Part shown: one piece after another, positions 51,501-59,164 of the stretch | Position numbering within the stretch: position 1 is the first letter of the stretch | How the letters are laid out: every line of letters starts with the position of its first letter | Source: a virus | IMG/VR virus record: IMGVR_UViG_3300034683_000192 | Coordinates: 124,001 to 188,000 of that record | Direction: 5' to 3' (one strand) | DNA length: 64,000 bases | The notes under the pieces: model-generated | Told to the model about the DNA's origin: nothing | Databases searched by the model: none | The model's input: only the letters and a program-made list of their open reading frames with translations | Translations under genes and position numbers: made by a program

Positions 51501-53774
51501 TTACTCCCACACGTAGCGATGGAGGATTTCGTTTCCTTCAGGAATCTGCAGGTACTTCGCCTTTACATACTTGTACTCTACAGTGTTTTCATCTATGAGC
51601 TGTTTCGGAACACGGAATGTAGTAGAATCATCTCCGTGTGAATAGTTGTCAGTGTATCCATTGGTAGTATTCTCATCCTGCCAAGTAAGATCACTGACAA
51701 TCTTTCCTGACTCTACTGCGTAATTGTAAAGCTCAGGATAACTCGTCCGGAGAAGTTCAGATCCATCGTACCTGATCCACCCAGGAACTGTATCCATGGT
51801 GTATCTGGTAACTACCATTCCGACAGGTGTTGCATCTATGACAAGTGCAGGCGACTGGGTCGTCTGTACAAGTTCAAATACGGTGATCTCTACTTCGATG
51901 GGATTTCCATCGATAGAGAAGAATACCAGACTCTCGAGTATGGTAGATTCCGGAATCGGATATTCAGGGCAAGAAGAAATCACGGATGGATATGCAGAGT
52001 CGACGACTTCTTCGTAATTCTCATCAAGGATTCTTCCATGAAGAGTACCCGACAGCGAGAATGTGGATGAGTCGAATGTGAATTGTCCATTACCACTATT
52101 CATTCCCATTGATGAGAGCATGAATTTATAGTGGTTATCTTTGGACTTGTCCCAGCCCATAAGTTGGATGGACTGTCCAGAAATATCCAAAGTTTTGGCT
52201 GTGAGAGTATTGTTTCTTATGGCAAGATCAGACGTCTTCGTGTTGATCGCCATTCCAAGATTCTTCAGATCTTTACCCATTTCAAAATTCACCATGATCT
52301 GGTAAATTCTGTCAGGATAGACGATTATCGACTGATCCTCAGATGTACCTTCAAAAAGAATTTTGGCTCTATGTACTGGAGCCACTTGGACGTTTGTATA
52401 TCCGCCGCCACCAAGAAGATTGATGAGAACGGCACGATTGTTTACCGGATTCATGTAACAGTCAGATCGTACACCATCGATGGCTTCTTGTTCTGTCGCC
52501 ATCGGACCATTCACCACATCAGCAAGACCTACTTGCTGTTTGGTGACATTGTGGCTGTTGGTCTGATCATCGACATGCGTACTTAACGCACTATTCACCA
52601 GCAAAGTTTCCTGACGTGCACTCTGGATTGCTGCATATACGTCAGTGAACTGCTGATCGAGTAAATTCAGATCGGATATATCCGAAAGTACGTGATTGTG
52701 ATTGACAGGTGCTGCACCACAATCGCCGGGTATATGAGTATGCGTTTTGTTCGCTTTATCTGCGAGTTTTGTCTCTGTATCGAGTCGCAGTGAATTTACT
52801 GCTTTCGATGACGCGAGACTATTACTTGAGTTCAGATTGATTTCGTCTGAGACGTTAGTCGGAAGATTCAAATCGATGATGTCTGCCGCAGAGTGAGTAT
52901 GTTCTTCTTCTGCGGCATGAATCATTTCTGGAGTAACACCATGCACATTGTCCGTACGATTGTTCATGTGATTGATGAACTGTTCGTTGGATGCAGTCAA
53001 CTGCGTATCGGTATACTGTTGAGCACGGGACAACGTGGTGGTCGCTGTAGTTGTCACGAATTCTTCAGATGCGAACCCTGAACCACCCGACAACATTTTT
53101 GATGCCACGTAATCCATGTATCGTTCAAATGCAGTCTTAACGTAATGTACGTAGATACACACAATCCCACATGTTTCGTTGGGGCTCATGTTGTCTACGA
53201 CAAAGTCAAGAAATGCAATCGACGGTTGATCTACATCAAATTCGAATGAGTACTGTCCAGGAAGAGTGATCTCTTTGATAAGTTCACTCTTCTCGTTCAT
53301 GACTCTGATTTTTCCTGAAGGAAGCGCAGACACAATGAGATACACGAAATGTGTACCAGTAGATTTGAATGCTTCTGAGAGAACTCTCAGTCGAGCTTGT
53401 TCCAATGATACTGGTTTTCTATTGACATAAAGAAGAGTATCGAGATCGATGTAGAATTCATCCATTCCCCACTTCTGATCCACGAAGAATGGATTCAGAA
53501 TAGGATCGGACAATACCGGAGAAAGATGGATTTGATCGAGTGAGTTCTGTACATTTTGCAGATCTCGTCGTACTCCGAGCATTGCAGAATTCATCGCAGC
53601 GCTCGATACAAGTTTGTCAGGAGCATTGCATTCAGGATCTTGGGTGATACCTGACATCTCTGCACCGGACATGACAAACTTACCAGTATGTGTTTCGTTA
53701 GTCACGACCTTGGAAGTCGCAATTGCCGTAGGAGTAAGAGTCGATCCAGGGATGTTCTGATCGGTATCGCTCAT
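51501..53774 (-). CDS. tail fibre with phage tail collar domain, 757 aa
   Basis: Central shaft repeats of 'NVSDEINLNSS...SSKAVNSL...KANKTHTHIPGDCGAAPVNHNHVLSDI' type, with HxH metal-binding motifs. The C-terminal segment PVGMVVTRY...GWIRYDGSELLRTSYPELYNYA...GDDSTTFRVPKQ is the phage tail collar domain, which caps trimeric fibres. The N-terminal third is strand-rich and mounts the fibre. A TATG-type motif lies 34 bases upstream; GAGAGG precedes the ATG. A homologous shaft occurs in the fibre ending at 59165. Confidence 0.9.
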   Translation of the reverse strand: MSDTDQNIPGSTLTPTAIATSKVVTNETHTGKFVMSGAEMSGITQDPECNAPDKLVSSAAMNSAMLGVRRDLQNVQNSLDQIHLSPVLSDPILNPFFVDQKWGMDEFYIDLDTLLYVNRKPVSLEQARLRVLSEAFKSTGTHFVYLIVSALPSGKIRVMNEKSELIKEITLPGQYSFEFDVDQPSIAFLDFVVDNMSPNETCGIVCIYVHYVKTAFERYMDYVASKMLSGGSGFASEEFVTTTATTTLSRAQQYTDTQLTASNEQFINHMNNRTDNVHGVTPEMIHAAEEEHTHSAADIIDLNLPTNVSDEINLNSSNSLASSKAVNSLRLDTETKLADKANKTHTHIPGDCGAAPVNHNHVLSDISDLNLLDQQFTDVYAAIQSARQETLLVNSALSTHVDDQTNSHNVTKQQVGLADVVNGPMATEQEAIDGVRSDCYMNPVNNRAVLINLLGGGGYTNVQVAPVHRAKILFEGTSEDQSIIVYPDRIYQIMVNFEMGKDLKNLGMAINTKTSDLAIRNNTLTAKTLDISGQSIQLMGWDKSKDNHYKFMLSSMGMNSGNGQFTFDSSTFSLSGTLHGRILDENYEEVVDSAYPSVISSCPEYPIPESTILESLVFFSIDGNPIEVEITVFELVQTTQSPALVIDATPVGMVVTRYTMDTVPGWIRYDGSELLRTSYPELYNYAVESGKIVSDLTWQDENTTNGYTDNYSHGDDSTTFRVPKQLIDENTVEYKYVKAKYLQIPEGNEILHRYVWE

Positions 53775-53807
53775 GGGAAATATGCCTCTCGAATAAAAAA
53801 TTTAGGG

Positions 53808-53811
53808 CATA
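53808..53811 (-). promoter_or_regulatory. TATG-type (late) promoter candidate
   Basis: On the minus strand TCAGATAATATGCCCTAAATT, 34 bases upstream of the fibre start at 53774. Confidence 0.45.
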
Positions 53812-53822
53812 TTATCTGAAAA

Positions 53823-53852
53823 TGAGGGCTCCCCGCAATGGGAGAGCCCTCA
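53823..53852 (-). terminator. hairpin after the paralogue array
   Basis: TGAGGGCTC / GAGCCCTCA with CCC/GGG pairing in the loop, directly past the stop at 53865. It closes the array of four paralogues. Confidence 0.75.
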
Positions 53853-53864
53853 CTCTATTTCGAC

Positions 53865-54494
53865 TTATCCGCGTTGAAGTTCAAGGATCTTGTCGGCAAG
53901 AAGTTCTGCGAATTCGTCGGAATCGAATGCCAACTTGGTCATGTAGATCAGCTTTTTCACAGATTTGTTTACCGCGCAGCTGAACCACTTTCCTTCCTGT
54001 GAATACGGAAACGGTTTCCCTTCATCGAGCGAAATATGCTCCTCTTCCGCTATTGTCCGGTACGTCTTGATGACACAATCCGTGACACCACCGAAGAAGT
54101 CTCTCACATTACCAGGAAGGAGGGTATTCGAATGAACCGTGAACTCGAACGACTCCATGTCTTTGGAGCTCACATGTGCCACAGGTACCGACACGTAGAA
54201 GTTCTGCGGCTTGGTGAATTCGATGCCGTAATTATTCAGACGTTTCGCGAATGCTTCAGTGAACCGGATACCGGCATTCGAGTCATCATACAGCTGATCC
54301 ATTTCCGCCCCGACGAAAACGATGTCATCGTCGTGGAATACACCAGGTCCGACCGAAGGTTCCGGTGAGTCCACGAAATAGATTCCGTGATCTTCCAGAG
54401 ATTCAATCAGTTTGATGAAGGGATCCACTTCCACTTCCAGTTTCTTGGGGAAAGCGAAAATGGTACACGACAGATTGATTTTGGGTTCGTTCAT
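53865..54494 (-). CDS. unknown protein, array member A, 209 aa
   Basis: Not a known family to me, but homologous to the gene at 55678-56259: both read F-x-F-P near the start, then FHDDDIVFVG (FTHDEEVVIVG), a run ending RFTEAFAKRL (YFTKEFAEMI), then EGKWF (EGNYF) and LIYMTK (TIYVTK) near the C-terminus. Overall strand-helix pattern suggests a single mixed domain. GGAGG precedes the ATG. Last of four in the operon starting at 56735. Confidence 0.8.
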   Translation of the reverse strand: MNEPKINLSCTIFAFPKKLEVEVDPFIKLIESLEDHGIYFVDSPEPSVGPGVFHDDDIVFVGAEMDQLYDDSNAGIRFTEAFAKRLNNYGIEFTKPQNFYVSVPVAHVSSKDMESFEFTVHSNTLLPGNVRDFFGGVTDCVIKTYRTIAEEEHISLDEGKPFPYSQEGKWFSCAVNKSVKKLIYMTKLAFDSDEFAELLADKILELQRG

Positions 54495-54523
54495 GAGAAT
54501 CCTCCGAGATTCGTCGTTGGGTG

Positions 54524-55090
54524 CTATCGGGTGTAGTTAGCGATGACTTGGACGAGTTCATCAATCGCTTGTACGTATTCCGATTCCTTTGCGAAAAGTG
54601 TTCCAGCTACTCGAGTATCGTCGCAGACAAGAACATGATCGTCGTTTTCGACAGTACGATAAAATTTCATCAACCCGAACGTGTAGATGATTTCCTTCGT
54701 GACACGCTGAATCAGTCCTGATGGTCTGTTCCAATCGGAACGACAAAATTCGTGCAACACACTTCCAGTCGTAATCATGCCGCAGTATTCGTCGTTACCA
54801 AGACCATACGAGTAGTCGATGCAGTGCTCGGAGAACTTCGTTGTCACCAGATGCGAGAAGCGAAAATTCTTGATTTCGTCGCATTTGGTTTCGAGAATTC
54901 CGAGACAAACAATTGGAACAGAGTCGATCATCACTGTTTGTAGGGTATCTTTGTGCGAATATTCCCCACAAATATGTGGTTGTGATGCGATCTGCTCGAA
55001 TATCTTCTCGACGTCGTTCTCCGTAAATTCCTTATCGAAAGATACCGGAAACTCAAATGTCGTGAGCTTGATCGATCCGTAGTTATCCAT
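54524..55090 (-). CDS. unknown protein, array member B, 188 aa
   Basis: Paired in sequence with member C: VMIDSVPIVCLGILET (here) against YVIHDEPILVLGVISET, each after an F-P-F/V-type N-terminal strand and a short helix. Cys-rich region near the middle (HCIDYSYGLGNDEYCG). Loosely matches A and D in N-terminal layout. ATG at 55090 has AAAGG upstream with wide spacing. No function known. Confidence 0.75.
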   Translation of the reverse strand: MDNYGSIKLTTFEFPVSFDKEFTENDVEKIFEQIASQPHICGEYSHKDTLQTVMIDSVPIVCLGILETKCDEIKNFRFSHLVTTKFSEHCIDYSYGLGNDEYCGMITTGSVLHEFCRSDWNRPSGLIQRVTKEIIYTFGLMKFYRTVENDDHVLVCDDTRVAGTLFAKESEYVQAIDELVQVIANYTR

Positions 55091-55097
55091 TACCGAT

Positions 55098-55652
55098 TTA
55101 ACCCCTTTCAGGTGAAACGGTGACTTTGATGATTGCTGCGAGTTCCATGATGTGTTCCCCGATATTTCTCACCGGAGCAGTGATAATTGCTTCGATGTGG
55201 AAATAGTCGAAGATGGTGATGTATGCATTCGGATGTCCGGAATCAGTAGATGCAGCCAATTCCATCGCTTTTTCTTCGACGCTATTGTTCAGCATCCCTA
55301 GCTGCCGAAGACGATGACATTGTTGATAAAGGTACTGGAGATGGAACATGTTCCCTTGTTTACGAAAATCCGATCCTTTCACGATCGGAAGTTCGTTCGC
55401 TATGAATATTCCTTCGAGACCACGTTGAAAATGGAACTGATGATTGACTGTTTCGCTGATCACTCCAAGAACCAGGATGGGTTCATCGTGAATGACGTAT
55501 ACCGGACTGCACGGAGCATGCTGTGCACTTACCGTAAGAAGTTCCGACCCCGCGATTTTGTCAAAAATCGGACCAACGTGATCTTTGGTGAGACCTTCGA
55601 CTTTCAGTGGAAACGATATCGTTGTGTTCAGATTATCGATCGTAGTAAACAT
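55098..55652 (-). CDS. unknown protein, array member C, 184 aa
   Basis: Homologue of B (PILVLGVISET, then a 15-residue region ending F-x-F). N-terminal FTTIDNLNTTISFPLKVE has the same F-P strand. Soluble, mixed alpha/beta. GGAGG precedes the ATG. Gene gap to B 7 bases. Confidence 0.75.
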   Translation of the reverse strand: MFTTIDNLNTTISFPLKVEGLTKDHVGPIFDKIAGSELLTVSAQHAPCSPVYVIHDEPILVLGVISETVNHQFHFQRGLEGIFIANELPIVKGSDFRKQGNMFHLQYLYQQCHRLRQLGMLNNSVEEKAMELAASTDSGHPNAYITIFDYFHIEAIITAPVRNIGEHIMELAAIIKVTVSPERG

Positions 55653-55677
55653 CGTTACCTCCGGTATCGAGGGTTAT

Positions 55678-56259
55678 CTAGGAACTTGCGTTTTCCATCA
55701 GATGCTTCACGAACGGCATCACGAATTTTTTGTGTTCGTATGCCGATTTGGTTACGTAGATCGTTTCGAAGATTTCGTCATCCCCGATCATCGTGAAGTA
55801 GTTTCCTTCCAGAGGAATATCCTTATCTACGGCATTGCGGTGAAGGTTCATTTCGAGATCGATGAACTGCATGATGTCATCAACCTTCGTATCAGGCATC
55901 ATCAGATCGAGTTTGTTTTCTCGATAGGTGTTCATCGCACGGAGATCGACTGTCAGAAATTGGCAGTATTTCGGATTTTTCGATTCGAGGATCTTGATGT
56001 TCCCGCCGCAAGCTACGGAGTTGTCAGAGATCATCTCGGCGAATTCCTTGGTGAAATAGTACCCATGTGCAGTACCGATACCGACGATTACCACTTCTTC
56101 GTCGTGGGTGAATGACGAAATCCACACTCCGAGCTGTTCGTAGTTGCTGTTGAAGATTCCCTGATCATTGAATTGATCGATAGCTTCCCTGATGACATCG
56201 TCATGAATGTCCACCACGAAAGGAAATTGTTCAGCAGTGATTTCTGTGGAAATTTTCAT
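55678..56259 (-). CDS. unknown protein, array member D, 193 aa
   Basis: Homologue of A with the motifs listed there (FTHDEEVVIVG, FTKEFAEMI, EGNYF, TIYVTKSAYEHK). ATG overlaps the stop of the small membrane protein upstream (ATGA), so translation is coupled. The array probably arose by two rounds of duplication; function unknown. Confidence 0.75.
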   Translation of the reverse strand: MKISTEITAEQFPFVVDIHDDVIREAIDQFNDQGIFNSNYEQLGVWISSFTHDEEVVIVGIGTAHGYYFTKEFAEMISDNSVACGGNIKILESKNPKYCQFLTVDLRAMNTYRENKLDLMMPDTKVDDIMQFIDLEMNLHRNAVDKDIPLEGNYFTMIGDDEIFETIYVTKSAYEHKKFVMPFVKHLMENASS

Positions 56260-56735
56260 TTGAAGGCTCCGTTGTTGCGAAGTTTTTGAATTTCTTCAAT
56301 AGACGTTGCATTTCTGATTGCAGGTGCACGCAGGAACAATTCGTGGTAACCACGTTTCTCGAGAATCTCATTATACGCTTCACATCGGTATATCTCCAAT
56401 TCGTCAGATGATAGAGATTCTTCCGAGTCCGGTAAATCGATTGATATACTACTCGCGATTGCACCACGTACAATCGCATCGATTTTTTCTTTTGTGGTCG
56501 CGTGATATACATCATCCGAGTACGTCTGAATTTTGTAGGGATCTTCGAGTGTTTTAACAATCGTATTCCATGCATGAATACGATGAAATTCCAGATCCGC
56601 ATCTAGGGAATTTGTTGACTTGTGATGTTTGGACATTCCCCACACGAATAACCACACCGACACAACTAGTGCTACCGTACAAATGACGATAGCTTCCAGT
56701 AATGGGTGCATTGACATCATTTCTAAAAATTCCAT
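56256..56735 (-). CDS. membrane-anchored protein, 159 aa
   Basis: One hydrophobic helix near the N-terminus (residues about 10-32, AIVICTVALVVSVWLFVWG), then a soluble, helical, basic-to-acidic domain. No family. ATG at 56735 follows AAAGGAGG; an upstream start lies in the hairpin of the next gene and is rejected. Its TGA overlaps the ATG of array member D, so it heads the array transcript. Confidence 0.75.
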   Translation of the reverse strand: MEFLEMMSMHPLLEAIVICTVALVVSVWLFVWGMSKHHKSTNSLDADLEFHRIHAWNTIVKTLEDPYKIQTYSDDVYHATTKEKIDAIVRGAIASSISIDLPDSEESLSSDELEIYRCEAYNEILEKRGYHELFLRAPAIRNATSIEEIQKLRNNGAFK

Positions 56736-56752
56736 CACACCTCCTTTAGAAA

Positions 56753-56782
56753 CGAGAGGGGTGGGATATCCCACCCCTCTCG
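56753..56782 (-). terminator. hairpin after the 729-aa gene
   Basis: 15-bp perfect palindrome CGAGAGGGGTGGGAT / ATCCCACCCCTCTCG. The array's ribosome binding site AAAGGAGG begins ten bases after the stem on the minus strand. Confidence 0.8.
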
Positions 56783-56809
56783 GATTGATCGTTAATGCGG
56801 TGCCGTCAG

Positions 56810-58999
56810 TTAGACGGAGGATTCACGAATGGCGATGCCCACGTTCTTCACGTAGTACCGTTCATTGGACGAACGAGAGATCAGCGTGAGCGAATCGTTC
56901 AGGTCCACGCAGATTTCGTAGTTCTTATCCTGGTCGATCCGGAACAGCTTGGTGTTGCGCTGGTCACCGGACGGTTCGATGGTGAGTTCTTCGTCAGTTT
57001 CGCGATCAACGATCACCATGTTGACGAGACTCACGGCTTCGACGCTGATGACCCCATTGAGATCCTGCAGCGTGGTCGAAATCCAGTTGGACTTCTTGTC
57101 CTGGTTTTCGTACTGGGTCACTACGTTGATCGGGGCTCGGGTTTCTTCCTTGGTCGGAACTTCCGCTTCTTCCACGACGATGTCGTCTGCTTCCAGCTCG
57201 ATCGGATCGCTGTCACTTTCCGGATCGTCCGCAGGTTCCTGCATCATCGCATCCACGACTGCCGGGGCAGGGTCAGCGAACGACTGGTCATCGACGATGT
57301 CTTGAACGAATGCGTCATCCAGCGGCAGACTGGTATCCATCTGCACAGGTTCGGACTGTTCCGAGTCCTGAATGGGGGAAGGCTCGGAAGCTTCCTGATC
57401 CTTGCAGGTGCAGTTGTCGCACGGAGTTTCGCAGTCGCAGACGGAACCTTCGTCTTCGGTGGAAATCGTCACCTGATCCGGATCAGTGTAGACGATTGAA
57501 ATGGACTGATCCCCGTTGTCCACGACTTCGAGCCCGGTGGGGACATATTCGTCCTGATAGGGTTCATCGGTCGATTCCGTCGGAGTGACATCAGCAGCAT
57601 GCTTCACGACCGTTTCGGTGATCGTCGAAAGCGGTACTTCGATCGTGGGCTGTTCTTCGACCGCTTCGGTTTGTGCGGTCGTAACTTCTTCCGACGCGAT
57701 GACCTGCGGACGATCTTCAGTCGGAAGGGTCTGCACCTGTTCGGTGATGTTCGACAGCTCCTGCGCAGGAACTTCGGGTTCCTTTTCGGCAGGAATGGGA
57801 GCTTCTTTGGCGGGTGCGGGTTTCTTCACTTCCTTCTGCTTCTTCGGCTTGGATTCCTTATTGACCAGATGGTCAGGAATCAGCTCTTCTGCCGGAATGT
57901 CGGCGACTTCATCTGCCGACAACTGACGATTTGTCGACTTGGCGAAACGGCAGATGTTCGTGATGGTCGTCTGACCGACTTCCCCACGTTCCTGATCCTT
58001 CTTGTAGATCATCTTCAGCAGGTCACCCGGGAGAATGGCCTTGCCGAAAATGGTCCGTGTGAATTGATTCAGGTACCTGGCGAAGAATTCGGACATGGCG
58101 GTCACGTCGTCGTTCGACAGGATCCAGCATTCGTAGAAACGCTGCACATCGATGGAGATGGGCGCATTCTTGCCGTAGTTGTTGTAGAGCAGCCTTGCCT
58201 GGCACAGGAATTCGCCGGGGCGCGCCTGGTGGAAGCCGAACTGCATCCAGACGAATTGATTCCCGTTCATGTGCAGGTCATTGGCATCATTGGCGATCTG
58301 GGTCATGAACACGGAGAAGTTCGCGCAATCGTACACGACATCCACGTATTCGTCACCGATCCCCGATTTTTCGAGGGTATGCTTCGAATCGTCCGCGCCG
58401 TATACGTTGGCGTACACGTCACGAGCTTCGTCGCGAGTTACGTCGTGGAATTGTTCCACGTACATCGCCTCCGTGCAGTTGAAGGTGAACAGTTTCTTGT
58501 AGAGGGCATCGAACGCATTCTTGAGCGCAGGATGCACCGCTATCAGAGAATCCAGCCACGAAGAGTCGAGACCGCGCTTGCCAGCGACATGCCCCTTAAC
58601 CAGGGACAGCTTTGCGGTACCGAACTGTTGTTCTTTCTTGCAGGGTTCGGTCGACTCGATGCGGTAGACGGCGAATCTGGCCGAGCCCATGCGGTGGTAA
58701 CCCACGAGCACCATGCAGCCGGGCCAGATATCCACGGAAGCGTGGAGTGAGTTGAAATTTCGGAACGGAAGAATCTTCGCGTGCGACGGATGGCCACCAG
58801 GTCCGGTTACCACGATGGCGAATCCGCTGTTGTCACGTTGACCACCCATCTCGAAGAGACCGCCACGCCCACCGGTATTGATCTCGATTTCCTGCGGAAA
58901 CTTCGGATGCTTTTCCGTCAGAAATCGAAAGGAGTGGAAGTAGCCGGAGTGCAGAGCCTCTCTCCATTTCTTGGGTGCCCCATTCTTACGATCGTACAT
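56810..58999 (-). CDS. unknown GC-rich protein, 729 aa, with disordered acidic linker and Cys knuckle
   Basis: Not recognised. Residues 1-350 form a GC-rich folded domain with Gly/His-rich loops (GGQRDNSGFAIVV; QARPGEFLCQARLL). Residues about 395-620 form a long low-complexity linker rich in Glu, Pro, Thr and Ala (KPKKQKEVKKPAPAKE; ESDSDPIELEADD) containing CDCETPCDNCTC, a cluster of five Cys in 12 residues like a metal-binding knuckle. The C-terminal part (about 620-729) is a second folded domain with a basic centre. GGGAGG precedes the ATG; early-type promoter 55 bases upstream. High expression inferred from GC bias; role unknown. Confidence 0.8.
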   Translation of the reverse strand: MYDRKNGAPKKWREALHSGYFHSFRFLTEKHPKFPQEIEINTGGRGGLFEMGGQRDNSGFAIVVTGPGGHPSHAKILPFRNFNSLHASVDIWPGCMVLVGYHRMGSARFAVYRIESTEPCKKEQQFGTAKLSLVKGHVAGKRGLDSSWLDSLIAVHPALKNAFDALYKKLFTFNCTEAMYVEQFHDVTRDEARDVYANVYGADDSKHTLEKSGIGDEYVDVVYDCANFSVFMTQIANDANDLHMNGNQFVWMQFGFHQARPGEFLCQARLLYNNYGKNAPISIDVQRFYECWILSNDDVTAMSEFFARYLNQFTRTIFGKAILPGDLLKMIYKKDQERGEVGQTTITNICRFAKSTNRQLSADEVADIPAEELIPDHLVNKESKPKKQKEVKKPAPAKEAPIPAEKEPEVPAQELSNITEQVQTLPTEDRPQVIASEEVTTAQTEAVEEQPTIEVPLSTITETVVKHAADVTPTESTDEPYQDEYVPTGLEVVDNGDQSISIVYTDPDQVTISTEDEGSVCDCETPCDNCTCKDQEASEPSPIQDSEQSEPVQMDTSLPLDDAFVQDIVDDQSFADPAPAVVDAMMQEPADDPESDSDPIELEADDIVVEEAEVPTKEETRAPINVVTQYENQDKKSNWISTTLQDLNGVISVEAVSLVNMVIVDRETDEELTIEPSGDQRNTKLFRIDQDKNYEICVDLNDSLTLISRSSNERYYVKNVGIAIRESSV

Positions 59000-59053
59000 T
59001 GTTCCTCCCGGGAATTTGTGTGTTGTAGATTAGAGTAACGATCGATCATGGAG

Positions 59054-59064
59054 GTAATGTATAC
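59054..59064 (-). promoter_or_regulatory. early-type promoter, GTATACATTAC
   Basis: On the minus strand GGAGGTATACATTACCTCC, itself a 19-base imperfect palindrome, 55 bases upstream of 58999. One-base variant of the TATATTAC element. Confidence 0.55.
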
Positions 59065-59130
59065 CTCCAATTTTGTCGAATAATTCTGAGCGCACTATAC
59101 TAGTAAATAGTTACATCAAAAAGTACGGAG

Positions 59131-59158
59131 AAGAAGGGGCGGGAAACCGCCCCTTCTT
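59131..59158 (-). terminator. hairpin after the large fibre gene
   Basis: 12-bp perfect stem AAGAAGGGGCGG / CCGCCCCTTCTT with a GAAA-type loop, directly past the stop at 59165. Confidence 0.8.
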
Positions 59159-59164
59159 CTTTAT

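Noticed and set aside
57599-58750. 383-codon open frame on the plus strand
   Set aside because: Antisense shadow of the GC-rich 729-aa gene; no ribosome binding site or operon context.
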